Below are positions 52,756 to 63,154 of a stretch of DNA of 64,000 nt, piece after piece (the first letter of the stretch is position 1; each line of letters opens with the position of its first letter). The notes under the pieces were generated by a model. That model did not search any database. It was not told the DNA's origin and worked only from the letters and a program-made list of their open reading frames with translations. Source of the DNA: Puniceicoccales bacterium Verruco_02 (GTDB lineage: Bacteria > Verrucomicrobiota > Verrucomicrobiia > Opitutales > Oceanipulchritudinaceae). The position numbers and the translations under genes were made by a program. Location of the stretch: assembly GCA_001604585.1 (NCBI GenBank), contig LVBW01000014.1, positions 62,271-126,270 on the forward strand, read 5' to 3'.

Positions 52756-53322
52756 GCGACGAAAACGCAGCCCATGAACAAGAGCGCCCTTGTCATACTG
52801 ACCGAGAACTTCGAGGAAATCGAGGCCGTGACGCCCATCGACATCCTGCGCCGCGCCGGGGTGGACACGGTGACGGCAAGCCGGGCACAAACAACCGAGA
52901 TTCGAGGCCGCTCGGGCATCGTCATCAAGGCCGACTGCCTGCTGGACGAGGTGGCCGGGAGGGACTGGGATATGCTCGTTCTACCCGGCGGCCCCGGCAG
53001 CCATGCCATGCGCAGCGACGAGCGAGTGCTCAGCCTTGTGCGCGAACAGGTGGCGGGCGGCAGGCTGGTTGCGGCCATATGCGCGGCTCCGGTTATACTT
53101 AAAGACGCCGGGGTGCTGAAGGGGCGGCGCATCACGGCTCACCAGTCCGTGATTGATGAGCTGCCCGGCCTCTTGGACAAGGAAGCCGTGGTGCAGGACG
53201 GCCCCATAATCACATCGCGGGGGGCAGGCACCTCGGTGCCATTTGCGCTGGCTCTTGTAGAAAAACTCTGCGGCTACAACAAGGCACTCCAAATAGCCCA
53301 CTCCATCTGCACCGAGGTGTAG
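52753..53322 (+). CDS. DJ-1/PfpI family protein
   Basis: A 189-residue DJ-1/YajL-type protein. The fold is marked by ALVILTENFEEIEAVTPIDI with the conserved glutamate, DMLVLPGGPGSHAM, and the nucleophile-elbow cysteine in VAAICAAPVIL followed by GRRITAHQS and SRGAGTSVPFALALVE. Members are reported as redox-protective chaperones or glyoxalase-like enzymes; the exact activity is uncertain. Upstream murA reads in the same direction 139 bases away. Confidence 0.92.
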   Translation: MATKTQPMNKSALVILTENFEEIEAVTPIDILRRAGVDTVTASRAQTTEIRGRSGIVIKADCLLDEVAGRDWDMLVLPGGPGSHAMRSDERVLSLVREQVAGGRLVAAICAAPVILKDAGVLKGRRITAHQSVIDELPGLLDKEAVVQDGPIITSRGAGTSVPFALALVEKLCGYNKALQIAHSICTEV

Positions 53323-53461
53323 GAATTGCACGACAAAGGCCGGAATCAACAGAAAAAGATTCGCCACAAGCTGCTTATTGTAAACGGCTTGAGCATTTGT
53401 AGTCCAGCGCGCTCCGTTCTTTCTTCCCCTACCGCGCAAAGGCACATTAGCATGTGAAGCC

Positions 53462-54760
<1,299 letters not shown>

Positions 54761-54853
54761 ACGGGGTGCCTTGCCCGCCAGCGTGGGAAGCATACGCTTC
54801 ACATCTTTTGACACTTGCGCGAAACGGCGCAGAGGTTAAGGCTTTGCTTTACA

Positions 54854-55963
54854 ATGAGCGAAGAAAGGCAGCTACCGGAATGGGCACCTGAGGGGGGCGG
54901 CGAAGGCTTCTTCAGCGAGGTCAGGCCCGGCAGGGACGGCGACAGCGCCCCGCACAGGCCGCGAAAGCGCAGGGCCGTGCTGGGCGTGGAGGACTACGAA
55001 CGCGGCGTCCTAGCCGGGGACCGCACCATTCTTGCCCGCGCCATAACCCTTGTGGAGAGCAACCTGCCTGAGCATCAGGTGCTCGCCGCAGAGCTTGTCC
55101 GCCGCGTGCAGCCACACGCCGGAGGCTCCATACGCGTGGGCGTGACGGGCGTCCCCGGCGCAGGCAAAAGCACGATGATCGAGGCCCTTGGCACCATACT
55201 TTGCCGCCGTGGCCACAAGCTGGCCGTCCTGGCCGTGGACCCATCCAGCACCCGCAGCGGGGGCAGCATCCTAGGCGACAAAACGCGCATGGAGGACCTC
55301 TCGCGCGAGCCGAACGCATTCATCCGTCCCTCGCCCTCGGGAGGCGCTCTTGGCGGAGTGGCCCGCAAGAGCCGCGAAACGCTGGTTCTCTGCGAGGCGG
55401 CAGGCTTCGACATTGCCCTAGTGGAGACCGTTGGCGTCGGCCAGAGCGAGGTTACCGTGCGCTCGATGGTGGACATCTTTCTGCTCGTTCTAATCGCGGG
55501 CGCTGGCGACGATCTTCAGGGGATAAAGAAGGGCGTCATAGAGCTTGCCGACCTCATCCTCATAAACAAGGCCGACGGCGACAACATCCCCCGCGCACAG
55601 GCCGCGATGGGAGAGATGAACCGCGTGCTGCACTACCTTCAGCCCGCCACCGAGGGCTGGAACAGCCGTGCGCTGACAGCCTCGGCCCTGACCAAGGCTG
55701 GCGTTGAAGAACTGTGGCAGACTGTGCTCGACTTTCGCAAAAACACGCAGGAAAGCGGAGAATGGGAGCGGCGCAGACGCCGTCAGGACGTGGAATGGAT
55801 GCACTCGATGATTGGCGAGGCCCTGCGCCAGATGTTCTATAACGACGCAGCCGTAAAGGGCCGCCTAAAGCAGCTCGAAGACTTGGTTGCAGAGGGCAAA
55901 ATGCCCCCGGCCGCGGCCACTATGGAGCTATTGGAACGCTTCCGCAGCCCGGCCAATCGCTGA
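54854..55963 (+). CDS. meaB: MeaB/ArgK family GTPase, methylmalonyl-CoA mutase chaperone
   Basis: MeaB-type G3E GTPases protect and reload B12-dependent methylmalonyl-CoA mutase. The 369-residue protein has an N-terminal acidic extension (about 1-45) and then the GTPase domain. Its P-loop is in VTGVPGAGKSTMIEALG, switch I in DPSSTRSGGSILGDKTRM and switch II in ETVGVGQSEVTV; LILINKADGDN supplies the NKAD guanine motif. A C-terminal dimerisation arm follows. The mutase is not in the window. A TTGACA at 54809-54814 is a possible -35 box. Confidence 0.92.
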   Translation: MSEERQLPEWAPEGGGEGFFSEVRPGRDGDSAPHRPRKRRAVLGVEDYERGVLAGDRTILARAITLVESNLPEHQVLAAELVRRVQPHAGGSIRVGVTGVPGAGKSTMIEALGTILCRRGHKLAVLAVDPSSTRSGGSILGDKTRMEDLSREPNAFIRPSPSGGALGGVARKSRETLVLCEAAGFDIALVETVGVGQSEVTVRSMVDIFLLVLIAGAGDDLQGIKKGVIELADLILINKADGDNIPRAQAAMGEMNRVLHYLQPATEGWNSRALTASALTKAGVEELWQTVLDFRKNTQESGEWERRRRRQDVEWMHSMIGEALRQMFYNDAAVKGRLKQLEDLVAEGKMPPAAATMELLERFRSPANR

Positions 55964-55977
55964 ACGGCATCGAGCAA

Positions 55978-56940
55978 ATGCAGAGCCTCATGGACATTCT
56001 GGACGCGCGCGGCCTCATTAGCTTTGCGGACTTCATGGACGCTGCCCTCTACACGCCGGGCCTTGGCTACTACGCGAGGGAAGGCCGCCTGCGCGTTGCT
56101 GCGGCGAGGGGCGCGGACTTCTACACGGCAGAGTCGATGGGGGGGGTCTTCGCCTCGCTCGTTACTGCCGCCGCATGGGAGCTTGCCGCAGAATGGCGGG
56201 ACAAGGACATGGCCTTTGTCGAGCTTGGCTCGGAGCCGGGTGCGCCGAACGTGGCATCAGCCGCCAGCCCACCATTTGCCGAGGCCCTATGCCCGGCAAG
56301 GGGGCAGCCGCTCCCGGAGAAGCGCCCCCTGCTGCTATTCAGCAACGAACTCTTTGACGCCCAGCCCTTCCACCGCCTAGTCCGCAGCGGGGGACAGTGG
56401 CGCGAATGCGGGGTACGCGTGCGGGACGACCACTGCGTGGAAGAGCTGCTGGAAGGCTATTCGGACGAAGTGCTGCCCATTCTGCCGCGCCTGCCTGCCG
56501 AGGCAGCGGAGGGCTGCCGTGTGGATCTACCCCTGCGTGCCGAGGCCCTGATGGCGAAACTGGCCGCGCCGGATAACGTCAAATGTGTCATCGCCTTCGA
56601 CTATGGGCTGGACTGGGACGACATTCTCTACCGCCGTCCGCAGGGAACGGCCCGCGCCTACCGCAGCCACCAGCTATGCGGGAACCTGCTAGATGCGCCC
56701 GGCGAACAGGACCTAACCTGCCACATCTGCTGGGACGGGCTGGAGCGAGTGCTGCGCGAGGCGGGCTTTGCGCACATCCGCCTCTTGCGACAGGAAGCCT
56801 TCTTCATGCGCCACGCCGCAGCCGCCATCGAAGCTCTTGCCAAGCGGGCCGATATTGTGGAAATGGGCCGCCTGCGCGAGCTGCTGCACCCCTCGCGCAT
56901 GGGCGCGGCCTTTCAGGTGCTCGTGGCAAGGCGGGCTTGA
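55978..56940 (+). CDS. MidA/NDUFAF7-like SAM-dependent methyltransferase with degenerate SAM loop
   Basis: A 320-residue protein resembling the MidA family (arginine methyltransferases such as NDUFAF7). ISFADFMDAALYTPGLGYYA at the N-terminus, then GADFYTAESMGGVFASL and LLLFSNELFDAQPFHRL, and FDYGLDWDDILYRRPQGTAR, are family landmarks. The SAM-binding loop, usually ELGAGxG, reads VELGSEPGAPN, so the second glycine of GxG is replaced by glutamate. Activity is therefore uncertain. It follows meaB by 14 bases and is probably in the same operon. Confidence 0.75.
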   Translation: MQSLMDILDARGLISFADFMDAALYTPGLGYYAREGRLRVAAARGADFYTAESMGGVFASLVTAAAWELAAEWRDKDMAFVELGSEPGAPNVASAASPPFAEALCPARGQPLPEKRPLLLFSNELFDAQPFHRLVRSGGQWRECGVRVRDDHCVEELLEGYSDEVLPILPRLPAEAAEGCRVDLPLRAEALMAKLAAPDNVKCVIAFDYGLDWDDILYRRPQGTARAYRSHQLCGNLLDAPGEQDLTCHICWDGLERVLREAGFAHIRLLRQEAFFMRHAAAAIEALAKRADIVEMGRLRELLHPSRMGAAFQVLVARRA

Positions 56941-56979
56941 TGCCGGGGCAATGGTCCTGCTAGTGTGCCTCCCCTGCAC

Positions 56980-57846
56980 ATGAACAGCTCCGCAAGCCCA
57001 CTCATACTATCCGCCGCATGGCGCGACTACGAACTGCTCGACAGCGGAGATGGGCGCAAGCTGGAACGCTTTGGTCGCACGACAATCATCCGGGGCGAGA
57101 CCAAGGCATGGTGGAAGCCGGACGCGCCCTCGCTATGGAGCGGGGCAGACGCAGTCTTGCGCGATGACGGGCGCTGGGAACTGCGCAAGGGCGCTGCGCG
57201 AAGCTGGACGATGGACTTTGCGGGAGTGAAGATTCAGGCCCGCATCAGCGACGGCTCTAAGCATCTTGGCGTGTTCCCCGAACAGGAGCCGCACTGGAGC
57301 TGGATGATGGAGCGACTGAAGGGACAGGACAAACCGCGCCTCTTGAACCTTTTCGGCTATACGGGCGTGGCCAGCCTTGCCGCCGCACGCGCGGGGGCGC
57401 AGGTGACGCATGTGGATGCTTCCAAGCCCTCCATCGCATGGGGGCGGGACAATCAGGCCGCCTCCGGCATGGGCGAGGCACCCATCCGCTGGGTATTGGA
57501 AGATGCCCTCAAATACGTGGGGCGCGAGATTAAGCGCGGCTCCCGTTACGAGGCCATACTATTGGACCCACCATCTTTCGGGCGCGGCCCAAAGGGCGAG
57601 GTGTGGAAAGTGGAGGAACAGGTTGTGGAGCTGCTGGGCGAGTGCCGCAAGCTGCTCTCCGACAAGCCCCTGCTAATAATCCTTACCATGTACAACCTCG
57701 AAGCCTCGTCGCTAATGCTGGCAAATCTGCTCTCCGACACCCTCTCGGGTCTTGGCGGGGAACTGCGCACGGGCGAGCTGGCCTTGAAGCATTCGCGCTC
57801 GGAAAAACTGCTTCCCTTGTCCCTGTTCGCCCGCTGGTCGGCGTAA
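56980..57846 (+). CDS. class I SAM-dependent rRNA-type methyltransferase (RlmI/RlmL-like)
   Basis: A 288-residue methyltransferase related to the RlmI/RlmK 23S rRNA cytosine or guanine methylases. The SAM-binding motif is LLNLFGYTGVASLAAARAGA at about 126-145, followed by VTHVDASKPSIAWGRDNQ. The catalytic LLDPPSFGRGPKGEVW matches the family DPPxF motif. The N-terminal PUA domain of RlmI is missing or much reduced. A GTG at 56965 is an alternative start. It begins 39 bases after the MidA-like gene. Confidence 0.87.
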   Translation: MNSSASPLILSAAWRDYELLDSGDGRKLERFGRTTIIRGETKAWWKPDAPSLWSGADAVLRDDGRWELRKGAARSWTMDFAGVKIQARISDGSKHLGVFPEQEPHWSWMMERLKGQDKPRLLNLFGYTGVASLAAARAGAQVTHVDASKPSIAWGRDNQAASGMGEAPIRWVLEDALKYVGREIKRGSRYEAILLDPPSFGRGPKGEVWKVEEQVVELLGECRKLLSDKPLLIILTMYNLEASSLMLANLLSDTLSGLGGELRTGELALKHSRSEKLLPLSLFARWSA

Positions 57847-57881
57847 TGCGGTATCTGCCCCACGCACATGGCCAAACAAAA

Positions 57882-57925
57882 GGCCCCGGACGGCAGCTTC
57901 ACCATCCGGGACCATCGTTTTCTCT
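57882..57925 (+). terminator. probable terminator after the methyltransferase
   Basis: GGCCCCGGA (57882-57890) and TCCGGGACC (57905-57913) pair with one mismatch over a 14-base loop, followed by ATCGTTTTCTCTCT. The rest of the 57847-58111 gap shows nothing recognisable. Confidence 0.6.
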
Positions 57926-58111
57926 CTGCCAGTCCAACCCAAACTCCCATTCGGACCGGCTTTAACTTACCCCATACTAGTTGGAGACCACGACATATCA
58001 TGCCGTGTTCCCACATGGGGAGGAAATTGTTAAGAAAAGAGGCCGAGCGCCATAACAAACTTCCGTTCCGTTGCACTTGAATCACTTTTTCACACAAATG
58101 CGACCACGTCG

Positions 58112-59281
58112 TCACTGAACGGGCCAGAAGAGCGGCGGCTTGGCCACTTTACGAGCCTGCTCTGTGACTTTGTCCGGGTTGGACAGGCAGGGATCGAGCA
58201 CCGTTCCGGGAGGCGTGACCCATAGGACCAGATCCGCGTTGCTCCCCCCCACACCCACCATACGGGCGAAGGACACGGCAAATGGCGGGCTGTTCATCAA
58301 GTTGAAGCCTACCAACTTGCGATAGGCGTTGATGCGCCGCGCAGCCCATGCGTCGAGGACCGAAGGGTCTATGCTTGCAAGTAGGACGGGGTCCGAACGC
58401 ACGTAGTTGCTGTTGAAAACAGGCCCACCGATGAACTGAAAACGCTCCATGCTAAGAATGGTGAGCGCCCAATTGTCCAACAGCTCCGGTATGGCGGCAA
58501 TCTCGGCCATTGCGACGGGCGCATTGGCCGGGCTTGTGAAGAAACGGCTGCGGTTGGACACATTCCACAGCGTGGCGTTGGCGAGCACGCCGCTAATCTC
58601 CATCGCGGGGTGATCCGTCACCACGGGAAGGTTGATCCAGAAGTCCACTTGCGACACCAAGGCCGCTGGCAGGTAGCTTCGTCGCGTCTCGTCGGACCTC
58701 TCGGCCTCGGGGTCGAACATCACCTGACGGCTTAGCTCGCTCGAATACTCCATCGGCAGCGGATTTTCGTAGAACCAAGTCTTGTCCCACATGTCGCCCT
58801 TGTCCAATACCCTCACCGGCACCCCGCCGAAGCTGTCCCTACCCTTGCGCTCGCTAAGGCGGGGCAGGTAGCCGGTCTCGCGCAGGAACTGCTCTCCAAC
58901 GTCCAGTATGAATATCTCTTCCATACCGTAGCCGCGGGCCATTAGTTCCGCAACGACGGCGCGGGTCAGGTTGAGCGGAGTCTCCAGCCCTTCGCCCGAA
59001 CTTGTGTACACCTTTAGGCCCACTAGGCGCTTTTCTCCGGGGGCAAGTTTCTTGCCCGTCCTATGCTCGAAGGCGGCGAAGGTGGATTTGACAGCGGAAC
59101 GGTAACTTTCCGCGCCAAAGTCGGTCATAGTCTGCGCAAACACTATGCTCTGGAACATCTGCCTCTCCCCGTTGGGATCCCAAAACGAAGCACGCAGAGG
59201 CAACGAGGCACAGAGCACGGCAAGCAATAGGGCCAGCCGAACGCAAGACTTTGACAATCCATCAGGTATGTTTAAACCCAT
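58112..59281 (-). CDS. exported DUF362-like protein
   Basis: A 389-residue protein with an N-terminal export signal (CVRLALLLAVLCASLPLRA). The body resembles DUF362 proteins: SQVDFWINLPVVTDHPAMEI, GVLANATLWNVSNRSRFF, IAAIPELLDNWALTILSM and DPVLLASIDPSVLDAWAARR follow the usual order. No iron-sulphur motif (CxxCxxC) is present. Function of the family is poorly defined. A TTG at 59257 would also give a good signal peptide. It is divergent from the TPR gene, with only eight bases between the two annotated start codons. Confidence 0.65.
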   Translation of the reverse strand: MGLNIPDGLSKSCVRLALLLAVLCASLPLRASFWDPNGERQMFQSIVFAQTMTDFGAESYRSAVKSTFAAFEHRTGKKLAPGEKRLVGLKVYTSSGEGLETPLNLTRAVVAELMARGYGMEEIFILDVGEQFLRETGYLPRLSERKGRDSFGGVPVRVLDKGDMWDKTWFYENPLPMEYSSELSRQVMFDPEAERSDETRRSYLPAALVSQVDFWINLPVVTDHPAMEISGVLANATLWNVSNRSRFFTSPANAPVAMAEIAAIPELLDNWALTILSMERFQFIGGPVFNSNYVRSDPVLLASIDPSVLDAWAARRINAYRKLVGFNLMNSPPFAVSFARMVGVGGSNADLVLWVTPPGTVLDPCLSNPDKVTEQARKVAKPPLFWPVQ

Positions 59282-59289
59282 ATACGTAA

Positions 59290-60759
59290 ATGAGGCGAAG
59301 GATTAGAAATGCTCTGACGCTTGCCGCGCTGGTTCTGTTCCAGCCCTTTTCGGGCTGTGGGCCGAATATGGACGATCCGGCGAAGGTTCTTGAGCGAGCC
59401 TCGCTTGAAATCGACGGCGGCAGGTACCAACAGGCCATAGATATTCTGGAAGCCTACGAAGAACGCAAACCCGGAAATGCCGACATAGCCGAACAGCTAG
59501 CCTTCGCCTGTTCGCAGAAAGGGGACCACCGCATGGCAGCCTACCACTTCGGCAGGCTGGCGGAGCTATCGCCCGACAGGCAGCAGGCGCTCCTCTTCGC
59601 GGCACAGAGCCTTGTGGAGGCTGGCGACCCCTCCGGGGCCATGATGCTCTACGAGAGCTACCTATCTAGCAACAATGCCGACGCCGGAGCCGCCCTCAGC
59701 TTCGCCTCCCTTGCCTTGCAACAGGGCCAGCCTGACAAAGCACTGGGGGCATACAATCTGGCCTACAACGCAAAGCCCTCGGGCGACACCGCCCTAGCAA
59801 TGGCCCGTATTTACCTTGACCGCGGCAACGATGCACAGGCGACAATCTGGTATGAAAGGGCGCTTGCAAGCCATCCCGAAAGCGCCGGAGATGCCCTGCT
59901 GGGCCTTGCCGAAATCGCCCTTCGAAAGAAAGACTTTGCACAGGCGGAAAAGCTAGTCGAACGCCTGAACAGGGAGTTCCCCGGAACACTGGAGACCTCC
60001 CCCCTTCAGAACCTGCCCACCCAGCTTGCCCAATGGCGACAGGAGCAGGAAAAACTGCGCAAGGCAAGGGAGGCTCTGGCGGCCAAGCCCGCACCCACCC
60101 CGCCGCCGCTCATACAGGCCCCCGTGCCTGTGCCCGAGAAGGAGACCCCGGCCCGCAAGGCTCGCCTGAGCAAGGAAGAAGCCGTGGAACTGGCTGAAAG
60201 CCAGGAGGAGAACGAAGCCGCGGACGCCCCCCCCTCCGCGATTGTCAGCGAAAGCCCTGCCCCGCCACCGCCCCGCATTATCGAGCGTGCCCCGGAAAAA
60301 GCACCCGGACCTCTGGACCTGGCCCGCAAGGCGCGCGAGGAGGCCCGCTACGAGGACGCCGCAAAGCTTTACCCAAGAGCACTGGGCAGCGAACCAAGCG
60401 CCGCCGCGTGGAACGAGTATTCGGAAGTGTGCATGGAGCTTGGCAACTCCGGGCAGGCCTTTGCAGCCTCGCTGGAGGCCACGCGCCTTGACCCCTACAA
60501 CGCGCCATACGCGCTCCAATACCTGCGCGTGGCGCAGGCCGTGTACGAGCCGCGCCGCTTCCTTGGCGAGCTTGTGGAAATGCGCCGCCGCTTCCCAGAT
60601 TCGCCAATAATCACCCTTGCCCTCGCAAGGGCCTACTGGCAGGTGGAGCGCAACGCACGCAACGCGGGCATACTCTACGACGAATTCCTGCTGAAGTATC
60701 CCCAGCACCCCCTGTACGACACAGCCAAGAAGGAACGAGACCAGCTTCCGCAGAGGTAG
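59290..60759 (+). CDS. TPR-repeat lipoprotein
   Basis: A 489-residue lipoprotein: the signal ends in QPFSGCG with a lipidated cysteine near residue 23. Residues 30-230 hold about six tetratricopeptide repeats (for example GRYQQAIDILEAYEERKPGN and GQPDKALGAYNLAYNAKPSG). A Pro/Ala/Glu-rich linker (about 250-345) follows, then a second TPR block (about 345-489) with NAGILYDEFLLKYPQHPLYD. It should act as a protein-protein scaffold on the inner face of the outer membrane or the outer face of the inner membrane. Partners unknown. Confidence 0.8.
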   Translation: MRRRIRNALTLAALVLFQPFSGCGPNMDDPAKVLERASLEIDGGRYQQAIDILEAYEERKPGNADIAEQLAFACSQKGDHRMAAYHFGRLAELSPDRQQALLFAAQSLVEAGDPSGAMMLYESYLSSNNADAGAALSFASLALQQGQPDKALGAYNLAYNAKPSGDTALAMARIYLDRGNDAQATIWYERALASHPESAGDALLGLAEIALRKKDFAQAEKLVERLNREFPGTLETSPLQNLPTQLAQWRQEQEKLRKAREALAAKPAPTPPPLIQAPVPVPEKETPARKARLSKEEAVELAESQEENEAADAPPSAIVSESPAPPPPRIIERAPEKAPGPLDLARKAREEARYEDAAKLYPRALGSEPSAAAWNEYSEVCMELGNSGQAFAASLEATRLDPYNAPYALQYLRVAQAVYEPRRFLGELVEMRRRFPDSPIITLALARAYWQVERNARNAGILYDEFLLKYPQHPLYDTAKKERDQLPQR

Positions 60760-60773
60760 AGTGCTTCTACCTA
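60754..60773. terminator. hairpin between convergent TPR and scpB genes
   Basis: AGGTAGA (60754-60760) pairs with TCTACCT (60766-60772) around a 5-base loop. The stop codons of both genes (60757-60759 plus; 60771-60773 minus) lie in the stem. There is no U-tract, so termination would be inefficient unless helped. Confidence 0.45.
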
Positions 60774-61421
60774 GGAGGCTTCCACCTCATCGTCCTTCCT
60801 GGCAGGGTCATTAAGCACTCTTTCAAGAAGGCCCTCGCCAAGAAGATCGGACGATGGAAGCCCCTCCAGAGAGTCCAGCCCGCAGTATTCGAGGAAGCGT
60901 TCCGTAGTGGCATATTGCAGTGGCCTTCCGGGCAACTCCGCCCTGCCGCACACGCGTACAAGCTCAAGCTCGACAAGCTTTGTAAGGCTGCGCTCGCAGG
61001 CAACGCCCCTTATGGCCTCCACCTCGGCCCTTGTGACGGGCTGGCGATAGGCAACCACTGCGAGGGTCTCCATCATCGTCTGCCCAAGGCGGCGGGGCGA
61101 AGGCTCGTCGCGAAGCAGACGCACCCAGCGGGCAAAGCCGGGCCGGAGCACGAGACGCCAGCCGCCCGGCCCCTCGTCTAGCATGTACACGCTGCCCCGC
61201 TCTTCGAGCGAGGCGCAGAGGGCCGCCATTGCCTCGCGTATGCGCCCAAGAGCCAGCATCGCGGGCACCTCGGCCAGCACGGGGCCGAAGCTTCCCTGCT
61301 GCTCCTCGGCCGGGGCCTCTTCGGCTGCGCGGGCGAACACGGCCTGCACGGCCTTGGCGGACAGAGGCTCGGAACTGGAAAAAAGCAGCGCCTCTAGTAT
61401 CTCTGTCAACCTCGCGTCCAT
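60771..61421 (-). CDS. scpB: segregation and condensation protein B
   Basis: ScpB is the winged-helix subunit that joins ScpA and SMC in chromosome condensation. The 216-residue protein begins LTEILEALLFSSSEPLSAKA and has RLGQTMMETLAVVAYRQPVT and RAEVEAIRGVACERSLTKL, then GRPLQYATTERFLEYCGL, all typical. A roughly 20-residue Glu-rich insert (AAEEAPAEEQQGS) lies near 31-43. scpA is not in the window. Confidence 0.94.
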   Translation of the reverse strand: MDARLTEILEALLFSSSEPLSAKAVQAVFARAAEEAPAEEQQGSFGPVLAEVPAMLALGRIREAMAALCASLEERGSVYMLDEGPGGWRLVLRPGFARWVRLLRDEPSPRRLGQTMMETLAVVAYRQPVTRAEVEAIRGVACERSLTKLVELELVRVCGRAELPGRPLQYATTERFLEYCGLDSLEGLPSSDLLGEGLLERVLNDPARKDDEVEAS

Positions 61422-61512
61422 GTCATGGAGCCTATTGGAATGTGGCCTTGGAAAGCGTGTCGCGGCTTGTTACTCCCTGCGCGCCGCACAAGCGAAACTG
61501 GCGGGCGGCCCC

Positions 61513-62358
61513 TTACAGACGGCAGGTCTTGATGTCGTGGGCAATGATACCGTGCGCACCAAGCTCGCCCAAGCGATCTATGACGCGGTTCAGCTCCTTG
61601 CGCTTGACCATTGCCGCCACTGCCATCCAGTCGGGATCGTGCACAGGCGAAAGAGTCGGGCTTTTGACGCCGGGAGTCACTGCGCAGGCCTCTTCAAGAC
61701 GAGCCTTGGGGGCCACGTATTCGAGCAGGCAGTATTCGCGGGCCACGAGTATGCCCTGAACGCGGCGCACAAGGCTCCCAAGGGCCGGGTTCTCCGTCTT
61801 GCCGGGGGCAGAGATTAGCACTGCCTCGCTGAGCATCACAGGCTCGCCAAGTATCTCCAGCCCCGCCTCCATAAGGGTACGGCCAGAGTCCACAACATCG
61901 GCTATGGCATCGGCAACGCCTAGCTGTATCGAAATTTCCACCGCTCCGTCCAGCTTCACGATGTTTGCCGCTATGCCGAGTTTCGCCAGGTCGTCAGACA
62001 CAATGTTGGCGTAGCTCGTAGCGATGCGCAGGCCGCCCAGCTTCTCACGGGTCAGGCCGCTGCCCGCAGGGGCCGCGTAACAGAAGCGCGAGCGGCCAAA
62101 GCCAAGGGGCAGCATCTCGACGACCTTGGACTGGCTGTCGTGCATGAGGTCGCGCCCGGTGATGCCAGCGTCAACGATGCCACTGGAGGCATACACAGCT
62201 ATGTCCCGCGGGCGTAGATAGAGGAATTCCACCTCGTGCTCGCGGTCGAGTATGCTTAGCTCGCGCCCGTAACGGCGGCAACGGTAACCGGCGTTGGCGA
62301 GGATTTCCACTGCGCCTTCGGAAAGGGCGCCCTTGTTTGGGATTGCTACCTTGAGCAT
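61513..62358 (-). CDS. hisG: ATP phosphoribosyltransferase, long form
   Basis: HisG catalyses the first step of histidine synthesis. At 281 residues it is the long form with a C-terminal ACT-like regulatory domain (about 205-281), so it should be a feedback-inhibited hexamer that needs no HisZ. Motifs include VAIPNKGALSEGAVEIL, VDAGITGRDLMHDS, RIATSYANI and the PRPP-binding GVADAIADVVDSGRTLMEAG. TGTAGT on the minus strand lies about eight bases upstream of the ATG. It lies 83 bases after hisE on the same strand. Confidence 0.95.
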   Translation of the reverse strand: MLKVAIPNKGALSEGAVEILANAGYRCRRYGRELSILDREHEVEFLYLRPRDIAVYASSGIVDAGITGRDLMHDSQSKVVEMLPLGFGRSRFCYAAPAGSGLTREKLGGLRIATSYANIVSDDLAKLGIAANIVKLDGAVEISIQLGVADAIADVVDSGRTLMEAGLEILGEPVMLSEAVLISAPGKTENPALGSLVRRVQGILVAREYCLLEYVAPKARLEEACAVTPGVKSPTLSPVHDPDWMAVAAMVKRKELNRVIDRLGELGAHGIIAHDIKTCRL

Positions 62359-62441
62359 GGCGGTAAACTACAGTCTCGGGTTGATGGAAATGGGTGCGCA
62401 TAGCGCCAAGTCTAGCCCGCACGCAAAGCGCAAGCTAGTGG

Positions 62442-62705
62442 CTAGAGATACTTGTAAACGTCGTCCAGCTCCAGTTTGCATGCGATCATCATCGTCTGCA
62501 CATGGTAGAGAAGCTGGGAGATTTCCTCGGCGGTCTTTTCCCGCCCCTCGTATTCGGCGGCCATCCAGACTTCCGATGCCTCCTCGACGACTTTCTTGCC
62601 AATGGCGTGCTTGCCAGCGTTGAGCATACGCACGGTGCCGGAGGCAGGGTCGCCCCGCTCGGCCTTGGCCTTGAGTTCCACAAACAGCTCCTCGAACGTT
62701 TTCAT
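62442..62705 (-). CDS. hisE: phosphoribosyl-ATP pyrophosphatase
   Basis: An 87-residue all-alpha HisE that performs the second step of histidine synthesis. The metal-binding helices read [20 protein letters not shown] and [19 protein letters not shown]. It is a separate protein, not fused to HisI. GAGCGGGA upstream of the ATG is one of the few SD-like sequences in the window. Forms a likely two-gene unit with hisG. Confidence 0.95.
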   Translation of the reverse strand: MKTFEELFVELKAKAERGDPASGTVRMLNAGKHAIGKKVVEEASEVWMAAEYEGREKTAEEISQLLYHVQTMMIACKLELDDVYKYL

Positions 62706-63154
62706 TCCCGCTCAATGTATCGCCCGCGCGGGGCGACTGCAAGGCCGTAGAGCAACCATTCAAGAGCCAGCACCCTCGCACGATGCAACAGGGCGTGGCA
62801 CACCGAAGACACTTACCGGGCGCAAACACAGAAAAAACTCCCGCAAGGGCCTGTACAACGGAAAAAGAGAATTGTAAAAAACATATATCCGCCTAACTTA
62901 TTCAAAGGGCCAGCTCGAACAACTGGTTTCGCCAGCGAGAACGATGACTTGCGGATGGATGGCATGGTGTTTGAAGTGAGTAGTAGTGAACATACCGCTT
63001 GCTTCCTAAACACTGCCTGCCACCACAAGGACCGTTCGAAGCAGAAATCGAAGCTGTTCGAGGAGACCTTTATCACAACCCATCCAGAATAAGGCCGCTT
63101 CGAGCCGAGCTGGTTACAAGGGTTAGACCTACCCCCTTCTCTAGAAATTCTTAC
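62706..63154. other. 449-base divergent gap between hisE and the response regulator
   Basis: No protein-coding frame with recognisable content is seen; the plus-strand frame from 62999 that runs into the regulator is not conserved-looking. It is A+T-richer around 62870-62900. GTTAC and GTTAG, nine bases apart (63113 and 63122), echo the spacing of the pstS operator but are weak evidence on their own. Confidence 0.4.
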
